A DNA stretch of 64,000 nucleotides from positions 1,052,519 to 1,116,518 of the forward strand of contig PUQB01000012.1 of NCBI GenBank assembly GCA_003024785.1, read 5' to 3'. This stretch comes from Selaginella tamariscina. Lineage: Eukaryota > Streptophyta > Lycopodiopsida > Selaginellales > Selaginellaceae. A model generated the notes under the pieces. The model was not told where the DNA came from. It made no database searches and saw only the letters and a program-made list of their open reading frames with translations. Within the stretch, counting starts at the first letter, position 1; each line of letters starts with the position of its first letter. Of the stretch, positions 43,270 through 56,086 are shown one piece after another. Made by a program: the position numbers and the translations under genes.

Positions 43270-45373
43270 GATGCCTGGACTTATTCGTTAGCATGTCCTC
43301 GAGCCCCTTGGAGCTCCTGGTACATGGCGATTTTATTCTCTGTTGCAGCTAGCGTGGTCTTCAGTGTGGTGATTGCCTCCTGTAGCACGATCACCCTTTG
43401 GAGCTTTGCCTCGGACCCTGCCTGTTGCTCTCGAACCTGCTTGAGCTGACCCTCTAGGTCCTGCGCCCATTCTCGTGAGTGTTGTAGCTCCTGTTCCCTT
43501 GCCGTGAGGAGTTGGGCTTGTAGCTGGGTGTGTACTTCTAGCTCCCTGATGGTCCGTGCCAAGTCTTGCGGTTCTTCGACTAGTTGGCGCTCCACGAGTG
43601 GGGAGGCGGTTACCAGAGCTCCGTACGACTCGAGCGTGGGTCTCTTGGTGAACCTGGCTGAGCTCTACTTTGCGCTGCTCAAGTGTGGATCCTAGCTCAA
43701 AACTTGTCGCTCCTTCTTTGCTGTGACCTGCTCAAACTCCCGTCCTAGTTGGTCGTGGAGCTTTTAGATGTGGTCATACTTGATTTGTAGCTGATCCAAG
43801 TTGTCGGTTAACTGTTGACACGTCTCCTTTGCTTGCTTCCTCCCGGCTTTCGCGATGTCCCAAAGGTGGATTTCCTTGATGAGCTAGTCCGAGTACTCCC
43901 GGGCCTCCTTTTGAGCGGTTCAGTAGTTATCCGTGAGCTCCTGTATTATTGCATCATGCTTCACAATAACCCCCAGGAGATCCAACCCACTGTACACCGC
44001 TATGGACTTTTGGATTTGGCCGAAGGCCTTGGACAGATCCATATGCACTGTAGAGGTCCATAGCCCCTTCCCGTTGAAGTATTTGTACGTCTCTTTCAGC
44101 ACATTGCATGTGTCTTCCTCACTGTTCACTTCGTTGGCTTGCGAGGGGCCGGCGGGGCACTCCCCCGTGTTCCCTAGGCCTTGGGTTGGTGGGGCCTCTA
44201 CTCCGGGAGCTGCCGGTAGGGACACCATGGTGGAGGCCCTTCGGTCCTTTCCCCGTGGTCCTCTTCCCCTGGCTTGCTCCGTAGGGGAGTCTTCCCTCGT
44301 ATGTTTTCACAAAGACTTTGGAGTGTCCGGCTTTTTCCCTTCTTCGGCTTGGTTGGGGCCCGCATGTTCTCCTGCCACCGATTCCTCGATGGTGCCTGAG
44401 TAAAACTGCTCCGGTAGGAGAATCGGGGTTTGGTTGACGATCCAGGAGATCATCACGCTGAGGTGGCAAGCCGTTGTGAGCCTTTGTCCGGTTCCCTTCC
44501 GGATCTCGTTGATGCCGTGGGTCATGGCTAGTATTATGTAGTGCCTGAGGCAATCCGCCCAGTCCACTGTGACTCCTTCCTAGGCGCTGCAGAGGGCGCT
44601 TGCTAGTTGCATGGCGACTCGCCTCTCTTATCTTCCAGTGAACATAAACACCGTAAGCGCTAGGAACTCGTCCACTTCCTCCCCTTCATGTATGGAGAGT
44701 TGGGACATCGCGATTTCATCCCGGTTGGTGGGGAACCACTGGTGTTTGGGTTCCCCCAGATCGTCCAGGAGTGTGCCATTTTCCGGTAGAAGAACATTGC
44801 GGCTAGCTCGTTGAGATCGATGCAGAAACTCGCAGAGCCGCCTAATCTGAATCGTAGCTCCTCTTGCTTAGTTTTCCCCGTCTTCAGCTGTACGGTTTGG
44901 ATGAATTGGCTGGCCCGTGCTGCAAATCTGGGCTTCTCCACTTCTCCCCAAGGGGCATCGAAAAGTTCGAGCAATCGCATCTGCTTCCGCACTCTCCGCA
45001 CGTTGGGTCTACTGATCAACTCCTGAAATCTGGAGAACCTGGGCTACGAGCGCCATGCTCCTATCCTAGCCCTCGTACCACACCCGGACGTGCTGGATGG
45101 TCACCGGCTTGTTCTACGTGGTCCACTCCATCATCTTTGCTGCTAGGGAATGGTCGATCTTCCTGTGAAAAGTGGCGTGCCTTGGCTCACCCCTTGTTGT
45201 TCTTTCCGAAGATGGTGCCTACATGGCGGCCTACCTCGCTGGATATGGTCGGCGCATCCTTCCATGCGCCATAATCAGGGCATTCATGGTGCCGCCTATC
45301 ATTATTGCCCCGTTTTACGTGCTCACACGTGTGGTCCACCCTCATGAACCATGTGACCCTGTGAGTTGGCCAC
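43270..45373 (-). pseudogene. Element B post-integrase extra ORF region
   Basis: Two pieces are notable. At 45019-44660, LLELFDAPWGEVEKPRFAAR and ELRFRLGGSASFCIDLNELA form a domain also found at 42200-42400. At 43595-43281 an Arg/Glu/Gln-rich heptad-like stretch (LLTAREQELQHSREWAQDLE) predicts a coiled coil. Extra ORFs 3' of integrase are known in Tat, Athila and related gypsies, where they are env-like or of unknown function. No signal peptide or membrane span is seen here, so I do not call it env-like. Confidence 0.6.
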
Positions 45374-46607
45374 TCATGTGGGACTGGAGTCCCCACTCTC
45401 CTGTTGGGTGCCCCTTCCCCCGGTTCTTAACGCCACTACTTCGTCCGTGCCTTTGCCAAGGCCCATGGGTTTTACCTCTCGCTCTTGTTCCCTCCAAGCA
45501 AGGGTTCTTGTCGGGTGAATGTACAGCTTGAGATGATTGTCGTTAACCTTCTGTTGTAACGGCTGCCCATTGGCCCCTAAGAGAATCGTGCCATTGTCGA
45601 AGGTTTTTAGCACTTCATATGGTCCTTTCCACCCTGGTTGGAATTTGCCTTTCCGGAGTGCCTGTGGTTTCTTGAACCACCATACCCACTGCCTTGGTTT
45701 ATATTCTCGGAGTTTCCTTTTCCTATCTCTAGCTTGTTTGGTCTGTTGTTGTCGATTTTCTCTCGTCAGTTGTGCTAGAAATCGTACTTCGTCCAATTGC
45801 TCTAGCTGTTCCAGTCTTTTCTGTGTAGCCGCTAGTTCGTCCATGATCCTGTGGTCCAGGCTCATCCGTAAGCTAGGTATGGTGAACTCCCATGGCATGA
45901 TGGCCTCCAAACCATAAGCTAGTTGGAAGGGTGTTGTTCTTGTTGCGGTTTTGAACGTTGTCCGGTACGCCCATAACATTGATAGTAGCATTTCTTCCCA
46001 ATGCTTGGGTTCCCTGTGGCAAGCTTTCTCAAGATGGTGATCAACACCTTGTTTGTGGACTCGGCCTATTCATTCCCCTATGGATAGTAGGCTGTTGACG
46101 TGCGATGCTTAATGACAAATGCCTTGACCAATTCTCGGACTGTCTCGTTGATGAAGTGGCTCCCTTGGTTGGACACCAGCTCCAGTGGGCATCTGAACCA
46201 TGTTAGAATGTTTATATAGATGAACCTTGCTGTCTGTCCTGCCGTTGCGTCCTTGAATGCCTTCGCTTCCCCATTTTGTGGCATAGTCTGTTGCCACTAT
46301 GATGTACCTAGAGTGTGTTGTGTTGGCCCTTGGGTTGATAGGTCCTACAAAGTCCAGGCCCCACTTCTCAAATGCCGCCATTCCTGCTGAGGGGTGGTAC
46401 TCCATGCCTTGGCATGCCGTGGGTTTTCCTATTCGTTGACAATCGGTACAGCTCCTTGCTACCTTGGTGGTGTCCCGGAAGATTGTTGGCCACTAGAGTC
46501 CGGTTTGTAGGATCTTCCTGGCCGTTTTGTCTCCCCTGAAGTGTCCTGCCCCCAGTCCTGCGTGAGTTGCCTTGACAATCTCGGGGATTTCCTAGGTCAA
46601 TGGGCAT
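45374..46607 (-). pseudogene. Element B integrase
   Basis: The core shows KWGLDFVGPINPRANTTHSR (first Asp) and LVSNQGSHFINETV, where the second catalytic Asp is Asn. The third-motif region Y-Y-P...A-E-S-T-N-K contains two in-frame TAGs, at expected Gln positions. The C-terminal part (45991-45374) has FQLAYGLEAIMPWEF and the G-P-Y-E-V-L module ending D-N-H-L-K-L-Y. The lost Asp and the stops mean the copy is inactive. Confidence 0.85.
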
Positions 46608-46960
46608 CTCCGGAGTATGTCATCCCTCCCTCGCTTATAGAGTTGATCCCCGATCAGCTGGAATAGTAAACACCTTTGAGCCAGGCTCTGACAATGTGTT
46701 ACCGATGTGCCGGAGAGGCTATGTAACCCACTGATGAGGTAGTGCCGTATTGGTCGTTGCCACTCTGGGACGTCCGGGCCAGTCCTTAGTTTGGTGGTTT
46801 GTGGTATTGTGCCTTGGTCAACAGTTATCCCGAAAAGGTCAGCGTCTGGTATGTCCAGCAAATTGGCAGCTTTCGCTAGTTTGCCGCTTGTTATTTGGGA
46901 GAGGAGGTCTGGTGATACATGCAGTTTACCTGCCTTATGAATTACGGTAAACTCGAACTT

Positions 46961-48373
46961 CTACAAGAGGAGTATCCACCACGCCAGCCTCCCGGTGAGT
47001 TGTGGTTTGTTCACGAGGTACAATAGAGCATGGTAATCTACAATCAGTATGAAATGGTTACCTAGAAGGTAGTGGCGAAACTTGGATACCCCATAAATGA
47101 TTGCCAAGCATTCTTTGTTGGTCGTCGAGTAGTTGCGTTCGGCCGGCGTCATGAGTCGACTTCCGTATGCTATGGGTCGGAGCATCCTCTCATTGTCCTC
47201 CTGAGATAGAACCGCACCCGCTGCTATGCTTGAGCCATCCGTCTACAGGTGGAACTGGCAGTTCCAATCCGGTGGAATGAGGATGGGCGCTTCCACCCGT
47301 TGGCGCTTTATGTCTTCGAAGGCCGCCTATCGGTGGGTGGTCCATTCATACAGAGCTTCCTTGGTGAGTAATTCAGTCATTGGTTGGGCCCTATCAGCAT
47401 ACTTTCGGATAAACTTACGATAGAACCTTGCTTTCCCCAGGAATCTTCAGAGTTCCGTGACGTTTTGTGGAGGGGGCATTATGGCCAGTGCTCGTACTGA
47501 ACCTGGGTCCACCGTGATGCCTTCCTTGGAAACGATGTGCCCTAGCAACTTTCCCGCGGTCATGCCAAATACGCACTTTGAGGGGTTAAGAGATATCCCA
47601 TATTCCTGATAGCGCCGGAATACCCATTCCAGGTGCGTCACATGGTCCTCCACTGGTCCGTAAGCTGTAGAGTCGTCCAGGAATGCCCAGACAAAATCTG
47701 TGAGGTTGTCCAGGAACACCCGCTGGACCAACCTTTGAAACGTGGTTGGAGCATTGCAGAGTCCGAACGGCATAACTCTGAAGGCGTAAGCACCCCAGTC
47801 CATGATGAATGCAGTTTTGGTTTGGTTGTCCATTGCAATCGTCACCTGATTGTATCCACTAAAGCCGTCCATGAACGAGTACATTTTGTGGCCCGCTACG
47901 TCTTTTAGGATGGCCTCTGTGAATGGAATAGGGAACGGGTTCTTCTCCATGGCAGCATTCAGCCGTCGGTAGTCTATGCAGATCCTCAACTGGCTGTCTT
48001 TCTTTGGTACGATCACAATTGGTGACAGCCATTCCGGATTCTCGATGGGGTAGACAAAGTCCGCTTTGAGCCACTTGTCGATCTCTTGTTTGGCTTTTCT
48101 GGCGTAGTTTGGGTTGATGCGGTAGCGTTGTTTCCGGCTAGGTCGAGTGTTGGGTTTTAGTTTAATTTGGTGCTGGCACAATTCTGGTGGTACCCCCCTT
48201 AGGTTGTGATAGGTCCAGGCGAACACCTCCCTGTATCTTCGGAGATAGTCGGTAATTTGCTCTCCTAGCTGTGCTTCGACGTGAGCATTAATATTTACTA
48301 GTTGGGGGTTTTTGTCGGTGCCTATGTTGACCTGCTTGACCGCTACTTTGGGAGTTATGTTCCACCTATACAT
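46961..48373 (-). pseudogene. Element B reverse transcriptase and RNase H
   Basis: A 308-residue frame holds the RT: WLSPIVIVPKKDSQLRICID, YSFMDGFSGYNQV, AFRVMPFGLCNAPTTF, the catalytic AFLDDSTAYG and LNPSKCVFGMTAGKLLGHIV. RNase H follows in another frame (47185-46961), with AERNYSTTNKECLAIIYGVS and a D-Y-H-A-L-L-Y-L stretch where D-H-K is usual. The FxDDS form is unlike the YLDDILI of the other two families here. Confidence 0.88.
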
Positions 48374-48593
48374 TGGTTTGCTATGGTACTTTTCCTAGGC
48401 TGACGGGGCTAGACTCCTCATTTCCTTCCACAAAATAGGCCACCTCGGGATTTGAGCTTCTAGAGTGTCTACTTCAATTTCTACCCAAGTCATTAGGTAC
48501 GTAGCGACCAACTCCCGTACTTCCTATCGAGGATCCACCTCTCCTATGATGAATAGCTCTGGCAAACACGCTAGGATGGCCGCTTCTTCCTCA

Positions 48594-49168
48594 TCATCCA
48601 GCCCCTCCCCCCAATCCGGGAGATGGTATTCCTGGGGTCGAGATTCCGAGGGTGGCGCCGGGACTTGTTTCGTAGTGACTGATACAACCCTCCTTGACAA
48701 GAAACCAAATCCGTTGCTTCTCCCAATCGTGTTGTACCCTTGCGCCCTGGAGCCACGGCCGGCCCAGGAGTAAGTCAAACCCTCCTTTTGTGTGTATGTC
48801 GAGGACAACCACGTTTATCAGGAACTTGATGCTTACCTTCCTCATGATGCCCTTAGGGACCACCTTGGTTTGGTTTGCCATGCGTGTAAGGAAGGGTGAG
48901 GGCTCCGGGGTGGCATTCCTAGTTGTTGATGAAGTTCTGTGGACATGATATTCACGCCTGATCCCCCATCTATGATTACGTTGTGGACTGTGCGACCTGC
49001 CATTTGGACAGGTATGGCCGGTACATTGTCCACAAAGTCTACTGCTATTGTTGCAACCCTTGGGGCCGTGATTGTGGGCCCATGCAGTTCTCTGGTGAGG
49101 ACTTCATACAGCCTTGGGGATAATCGTAGCAGTTCTCCTAAGGTTACCGACACGTGGGTTTCTCGCAT
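48594..49168 (-). pseudogene. Element B protease region
   Basis: VHNVIIDGGSGVNIMSTELH (49168-48842) is a retropepsin-like D-x-G-S motif followed by L-G-M. IHTKGGFDLLLGRPWLQGAR (48881-48594) is the later I-L-G-R-P-W-L motif. The two pieces lie in different frames. Confidence 0.75.
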
Positions 49169-49699
49169 CTTCCCAGTGAGGGCCTCATTATCCCCGTTGT
49201 GCCCCTGGCCTCTGCGCCTTGTGCCTGTCTTACCTGTTCTGCAGCCGCTTCCATTTCAACACGTCTTTGCTCCCACTGACCTGGTTTCCCAAGTTCGACT
49301 ACCACTTCTTCCTCACTAGACTCCCCGTTGTCTTCCTCCTCTAAGTTGACTGGTCGTCTAGTTTGTTGGGCTTGTGACCTCATGATTGCCCCGCATTGTA
49401 GCTCAGGGATTGACGTTTCTACATGGTGGGCCTGTGGTGGGGAACCTAGTGTTGCTGTGGCCGGGGCTGGTCCTCGGCCACCCTTGTGGCTTTTGGTACA
49501 TGTGCTTCCAGCATTGGTTTGAGCATTGCGATCCAGGGGCATTGGTACAGTGGATGGTGTTCACTGCACAATGTGCATATCAACTCCTAGCGTTCCGACC
49601 GTTTATTTTTGTCGTTGTACCTCAGTCAGTTTTGTTGTCACTCCCAGGAGCGCGACCTCTGGTCTCCTGACCATGATCTGCAGCGGGGTTGGTCACCAC

Positions 49700-50561
49700 C
49701 ACAACCCCCATACCATCGGTTTCCCAGGTGATTCGCCTCCTGTTACTCGATGGCCCAGGTGCTGGCTTGGGGTGGTGTGCTGCTTAGGAGCTTGGTTAGC
49801 TGGTAACAGTCATCTGTGTTGTGGGATCCATGGACATTACATACTTTGCAATATCTATTCCTACATGCTGTGTATCCTAACTGAGCAAGGGTCACTACCA
49901 GGTCTTCCTGCTTTGTGACCGCTCTATAAGTCTCCCTTCGTTGGGATTGCTCATGCTCCCTGGTCCCCTCCTGTCTCTCCCTCCATGTCGGATTGGGGAC
50001 GTTCGAGAGGTCTTCCTCGTCTGTGGTGGTGTCGTTGGCCCCTTTCGCGTCTGGTTTGTCCTGCGCCTTTCTTTCTTGGCATCTTTCAGCTTCCCACTTC
50101 TCAACCTTCTTGGCGTACTAGAGTAACTTGTCAAACGTCCGGTTGTCATCTAAGCCGATCCACTTGTGGATCTCTGGCCACAGTCCCTTTCGGTACCACA
50201 TTTTCTGGTCAAGTCGACTGGGGCGTCTCTTAGCCAGGTGATATACCCCAGCATGCGGACCATGTACTCGTCAACCGACTCTCCTGCTTTTTATTTCAAA
50301 CTCATAGCGGGCTCCTTTGTTCGCCTCGTGGAATCGTATTCACCAGGTGTGTGCCTTCTTGTTCAGAGTACATGCGAAGGCACTCAACTTCTTGTGATTA
50401 TCGCTTAGACTCCGAAGTTTGCACACCTGTTCGAACTTGTGTACATGTTGGTCTGCGTCTTTCCCCTTTGCTCCATGGAACGCGGGTAAGGGCACTATTA
50501 CAGTGCTCTCCTGCATCCGATTGAGCACTTGGGCTAATAAGGTGACCAGGTCGGTTCCCAT
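49700..50561 (-). pseudogene. Element B gag with zinc knuckle
   Basis: ATG 50561 gives MGTDLVTLLAQVLNRMQEST, then a capsid-like K-F-E-Q-V-C-K segment. The zinc knuckle Y-C-K-V-C-N-V-H-G-S-H-N-T-D-D-C (~49860-49815) has C-x2-C-x5-H-x4-C spacing. A second family copy with the same start and knuckle lies at 59418-58556. Confidence 0.75.
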
Positions 50562-51237
50562 GGCGTACCGTTGTGCCTAAGAGTTTTTTGATCCAGACCC
50601 TCCGCTTCGGACGTGGTGTAGTCCACGCCCTAGTATTCTGCGGGCACCTTTCTCCTTCCTCGCAGCCCTGCCCTCCTATTGAGGTTGGGTGATGAGGACG
50701 GGCTCCTCCCAGCTATCCCTCGGGGGCCCCCACCGCGGGACCAACCTGACGGCTGGTGGTGCGGCTTACCTTGGCTAGACGGTTTTCCCTCCTCCAGCGA
50801 GTAGATTTGTATGACTGTGCCGGAATCCCCCCACGACGTCTAGACGGTCGTGATTGATGGGGCAATTCCTCTTCACCCTGAGACGGTATCCCCCGTTTGG
50901 TGATGGTTGCGGCTTTGCCTTGTGCCCTGGTGGATTTCCCTCGCGGGGCCGGTGCAATAATACACTCGGCGCGAATCTCTCCTGCCCTTGGACAAATTCC
51001 TCTCGTCCCTTCTCCAAAGTAGCCACTGTGCGGCCCCTCTTTTTGGTGCCTCCTCCCAGTCCATCAGCTCGTCAACATCCAGTCGCCTCCGCACAGGCGA
51101 TCGCCCCAGGTGTACCCCGGCCTTCCGAAGCCTTGGGTTCTCATCCTGGTAACCACTCTGACCTGTTGCATTATTCGATCGGCTGAACTCCTGGTGCAGA
51201 GGTTGCCTTGTTGGCACTCGATGCCCCTCCTTACGGG

Positions 51238-51628
51238 TGTCACGACCCAATACAGGATACATGATACAGAATATGCCTATAGGATATATCTACAGGATAT
51301 GCCTATAGGATATATCTACAGGATATGCCTGCAGGATATTCCTACAAGATATTCCTATAGGATATGCCTATAGGATATACTACAGGATATGCCTAAAGGA
51401 TAAGGGTCACTATTTTTAGCTCATGACCATATTAGACTCATGACCAGATTAACTTAGAGTTGTGAGTATAAAAGCTCCGACCTAATTGTTGTACAATCAG
51501 TTATTATCAACACCAGTCATCTACGATCATTCTTGTCTTGTTCCTTGTTTTTGTCTTGTTCCTTGCTCTTGCCTTGTTCTTGAGTCAAGCCTTCTTGTTG
51601 TTATCTGCTCTTGGGTCGTGGCTTGACA
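51238..51628 (+). repeat. Chromovirus 5' LTR with internal GGATAT repeats and TATA box
   Basis: 391 bp. At 51268-51400 a ~12-bp motif (AGGATATGCCTAT / ACAGGATATATCT) repeats about ten times in the U3. TATAAAAG at 51467-51474 is a likely promoter. TTGTCTTGTTCCTTG repeats follow in the R/U5 region. Confidence 0.93.
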
Positions 51629-51730
51629 GTTTGATAGTAACTCCTTTTATAGCTTTTCGATTTTCAGCTACTTTTTTTTTCTCCTTGATTCTTCTCCTTC
51701 GTTTTTCTCCTCTTTTTTTTTTCATAGATC

Positions 51731-52690
51731 ATGGCCGATTTTGAGCAATTTCAATGCGAGCACCAAATATTGCTTCATGAGCTAGCCACTTTGCGCCAAG
51801 TGGTCACAGATCTGCAAGGTTCCACCAACGCGGCGCATGCAACTGCTGATGCATCTTCCAAGGCTGCTGCACAGGCTCTCTCTCAAGCATCCATGATTTC
51901 CTTTACATTGAGCATTTCTTCGGAGCCGAAGATTAGCATGCCAGAAAAGTTCAATGGCAATCGTGCCGATTTTCAAGGGTTCCTGAATCAGATTAGGCTT
52001 TTGATTCGCATGCAACCATGACGCTACTCTCGACTGATGCACAAAAGGTTGGCCTTTTGGCATCCCTACTAATTGGATCTCCACAGGCTTGGGTTGCCCC
52101 TTTGCTGGAACGTGACGACCCATTGATGGAAGACTTTGAAGGTTTCGTGGCTGCCTTTGAAGCTTGCTTTGGAGATCCCGATAAGTACCGTTCCGCATGC
52201 ACGAAGTTATGAAAGCTCACACAAGGATCTCGACCAGCTTCCGTTTATGCATCCGAATTTCAGCAACTTTGCACGAACAATCCATGGGACGAGACTACAT
52301 TTATTGAACACTTCCGTTTTGGGTTGAGGGATGATGTGAAGGACCTTCTCCTTTCGTTACCGGATGCCCAAACATTAGCGAAGATCATGCAACAGGCTGT
52401 TCACTGCGACAACCGCTGTTCGAGCGTTGTCAAGAAAAAATCATGTCAACAGTTTCTTGCAAACCAATCCCTGCAGCTGTGGTACATACTTCTGCGACAC
52501 CTTCTGGAGTAGTTCCTATGGAGGTTGAGAAATACAAGCGTGGCCCACTTTCCCTGCTGAGAAGCAACGTCGCCGCAGTGAGAATCTATGTTTGTATTGT
52601 GGTGAAGCAGGACACAAGGCGGCGGAATGTCCTATTAAAGCCAGGAAGTTCAAGACGCGTGAAGTTGAAGCTCAAGTTCAGTCGGAAAAC
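51731..52690 (+). pseudogene. Chromovirus gag
   Basis: ATG 51731 opens MADFEQFQCEHQILLHELAT, a coiled-coil-like start. KISMPEKFNGNRADFQGFLN follows and, after a frameshift near 52020, AQKVGLLASLLIGSPQAW. This is the capsid motif of sushi/Ty3-type gag. The zinc knuckle [15 protein letters not shown] (~52589-52632) has perfect C-x2-C-x4-H-x4-C spacing. Further frame changes lie near 52210, 52320 and 52510. Confidence 0.85.
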
Positions 52691-52789
52691 TTCAATGTTC
52701 ACTTCGTTTAGGAGCCACAAAGTTGGACGTAGGTGCAGGCTCCATTGGTGCTGCTCATACCATTCCATCACTCAAGTTTCCGGTACACA

Positions 52790-55210
52790 TTCATCTCAAT
52801 AATCGAGAGCTCAAGGAGTTTGCCTTGTTAGACACTGGTGCAAATGTATGCTTCATGGATGACATTTTGCAACTCAACATGGCATTCCGATGGTGAAGTT
52901 GAAGCGTGCAGTTATAGAGGTGGCCGATGGTCGTCTGATTGCTTCTGGCGCAGTTACCCATGCTACCAAACCTCTCTTTGCATCATGGCGCATTCAACTG
53001 TTCAATTTCCTTCAACTTGATCAAGACTCGGTCGATCCCATCATTTTGGGCATGCCATGGTTCGTTGTTGCAAATCCTCAGATCAACTGGAGTTCTAGGA
53101 CATTCACGTTTTCCTCTCCGGCAACCAGGACCAATCCTGTACCTTCCTGTGTGCAGAATACATCTTAGTGTCTGAGCAGTACAAGCTATAGGATTAACCG
53201 TTCCTGTTCCTGTATAGTGTTGAAGACTCCTCCTCGATAGGATCCACCTCCTATTGGTTCGTCAGCACACTCACAAGTTCTCCTCACTCCTATGCATCCA
53301 CGGACTTCTGTACAGGATTCTTCCAATCATGTACACTTGTCAACATCCACACATGTTTCTCCCAATCCTGCCTCTTTTCATTACTCTTCTTCTGTTCCAC
53401 CCCCCAAATCCTTCCTTTTTCAATCACATCTCCCTCCTTCTCCTCTTCGAGTTCTTACACTACCATGCATGAACTTGCCACTGATCCTGCTCCTTTTCAT
53501 CTTTTTGCCTTCCAAGTAACTCCTACGTCCTCTTCTACCTTTCTGTATCTGATTCCCCTGTTTTTCAATCTCCTTCTCTTGTTCCTTCTTCTCCTCCTCC
53601 TTCTTCCCTGCCATCAAGTATCACTCTTTAGAACGTTTTTGACAAGCACAAGGCTGCAATTCTTCCTGTTCACAGGTCCTACGACTGTCCTATATCGATC
53701 TTGTGGAAGGAAAGACTCCACCGTTCGGACCGATTTATGCACTGTCACCTACAGAATTGGAGGTTCTTCGTAGTACATGAGGAAAACTTGGCATCCGGCT
53801 TCATTCGTCACTCAAAGTCCCCTGCAGGAACACCTATCTTCTTTGTCAAGAAGAAAGATGGGAGTTTATGTTTGGTTGTGGACTACAGAGGTTTGAATCA
53901 AGTCATCATTCAGAACCGGTACCGTTCCATTGATCCCGGAACTTCTCGATGGCTGCAAGGAGCAAAAGTGTTCACGAAGATTGACTTACGAGGGGCTTAC
54001 AATCTTGTACGGATTCGTCCAGGCGATGAGTGGAAGACTGCCTTTCGTACAAGGTATGGACACTTCGAGTATACGGTAATGCCTTTCGGACTTACCAATG
54101 CCCCAGCTGTGTTCCAACACATGGTGAACGACATCTTTCGTGACTTCTTGGACCAGTTTGTGGTAATCTACCTCGATGACATTTTGATTTCTCAAGGACC
54201 AGGTGGCTCATGACAAGCATGTACGACTAGTCTTACAGAGGCTTCGCGAGCATAGCCTGTATGCGAAGTTGGAGAAGTGTTTCTTCGACAGGGATACTGT
54301 AAAGTTCTTGGGCTACATCGTCTCTCCTGCTGGCGTTTCCATGGACATGCACAAGGTGAAGACTATCGGAGTGGGAGAGGCCCAAGTCTGTATGAGATGT
54401 ACAATGTTTCCTTGGCTTTGCAAACTTCTACAGGCGTTTCATACAGGACTTCTCCAAGCGTGTACTTCCACTCACGGAACTCACCAAGCGCACAGGAGTG
54501 TTCTCTTGGTCCGACAAGGCAGAATATGCATTCACAACACTCAAGAACATCTTCACGACAGCTCCGATTTTAGCACATCCTGATCCTTCTTGTCCCTTCT
54601 TCGTTGAAGCAAATGCCTCAGATTTTGTAGTAGGATCTGTTTTATCACAAGTTGGAGAAGATAAGTTGCTTCATCCTATAGCTTTTCACTCTCGTAACTT
54701 CCTTTTGGCTAAGATCAATTATGAGATTCATGACAAGAAACTCAAGGCCATTGTGGATTCTTTCGAGGAGTGGCGGCATTTCCTGGAAGGTGCTGCGCAT
54801 CCTGTACAAGTTCTTACGGATCACAAGAACCTGGAGTATTTTCAAACGGCTCGAGTTCTCAGTCAGCGACAGGCTAGGTGGGCGGAGTTTCTATCATGTT
54901 TTGATTTCGTCATCATCTATAGGCTGGTTTTCGAAATGGCAAGGCAAATGCATTGTCTAGGCGCTCTTACCTTACACCGACCTCGGGCGATCCTGCATAT
55001 GACTGTCAAAAGCAAGTGTTGTTGGGTCCTGATCGACTTCAGCTTGCAGCACTACAACTTCATAATGCTCCAGCAGATTCCACACTCCTAGAGGACATCT
55101 GTTTGCAGTTAGCTACAGACGACTTGGCAAGCAATGTGTTTTCACACATTAGTCCTGACATCGCAAGTTCCTCTTCCTCCAGTTCCCGTACAGACTACAA
55201 GTTGTTTATC
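52790..55210 (+). pseudogene. Chromovirus protease, reverse transcriptase and RNase H
   Basis: The protease motif E-F-A-L-L-D-T-G-A-N-V lies near 52815 and IILGMPWFVVANPQINW near 53040. A Pro/Ser-rich linker (53250-53600) separates it from RT. RT motifs are [51 protein letters not shown] and [10 protein letters not shown]. RNase H follows with FFVEANASDFVVGSVLSQVG and QVLTDHKNLEYFQTARVLSQ. Breaks near 53760, 54200, 54360 and 54900 shift the frame. Confidence 0.88.
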
Positions 55211-55289
55211 ATATAGGACGGACTCCTGTATCGGGAAGGTCTCCTGTATGTTCATGTTGGTGTTTGCAGGACTCGTGTGGTACAGGATT

Positions 55290-56086
55290 GTCATGATACC
55301 CCGGCTACATGACATTTTGGTGTGGCCAAGACAGTTGAGTTGGTGACTCGCAATTATTGGTGGCCTGGGTTGCGAGGTTTTGTGGACAAGTTTGTACGAA
55401 GTTGTGACACCTGCAATAGGTCAAAGATGCCTCGTCACGCGCCCTCTGGTCTTCTTCGTCCTCTTCCTATTCCTTCTGCTCCTTGGAGATCCATTTTTAT
55501 GGATTTCCTTACAGATCTTCCTCCTTCTCGTGGATTTGATGCAGTTCTTGTCATGGTTGACCGTTTCACCAAACAAGCTCATTTCCTACCATGTCACAAG
55601 ACTGCTACAGGCCAGACAACTGCTGAGTTGGTGATCCGCGAAGTATTCCGACATCATGGTCTTCCTGAGAGCATTGTTTCTGATCGAGGTCCACAATTCA
55701 TGTCCAAGTTTTGGCAAGAACTTCTCCGGAGTCTACAGGTTAAAGCGGACCTTTCTTCAAGATACCATCCACAAACTGATGGGCAGTCAGAATGCACGAT
55801 TCAGACCTTGGAGCAATATCTTCGCTGCTTCATTAGTTACCAACAGGACAATTGGTTGGACCTTCTTCCAATGGCGGAGTTTGCCTACAACAACTCCGTT
55901 CACGCATCTACAGGCCAGACACCTTTCTTTGCTCTTACAGGCTACCATCCACGTTTTGACTTTGCTCCTCCTACTTCTCCTTCTTCTGCTCCTGCAGTAC
56001 AGGATCGTCTTCAGCATCTTCGTCAGGTACATGAGGATCTCCGGGTTCATCTTCAGCAGGCAAGAACGGTACAAGCATTATGCTGA
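55290..56086 (+). pseudogene. Chromovirus integrase core
   Basis: A 254-residue frame from 55322. It holds the end of the zinc finger (VRSCDTCNRSKMPRHAPSG), FMDFLTDLPPSRG with the first Asp, IVSDRGPQFMSKFWQELL with the second Asp, YHPQTDGQSECTIQTLEQYL with the Glu, and the AEFAYNNSVHAST block. All three catalytic acids are present. The frame closes at 56086 instead of running on into the C-terminal part. Confidence 0.92.

Noticed and set aside
43270..45373. Env-like gene in element B
   Set aside because: No signal peptide, membrane span or cleavage-site-like motif is visible. The region shows a coiled coil and an unknown WGEVEK domain instead.
42515..45917. Many plus-strand frames of 60-180 residues opposite element B
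   Set aside because: They lie antisense to the minus-strand gypsy coding region and have Cys/Ser/Leu-rich shadow composition. The minus-strand frames carry the recognised motifs.
51628..51650. Standard tRNA primer-binding site after the chromovirus 5' LTR
   Set aside because: The sequence (GTTTGATAGTAACTCC) does not begin with TGG and matches no tRNA 3' end I can recall.
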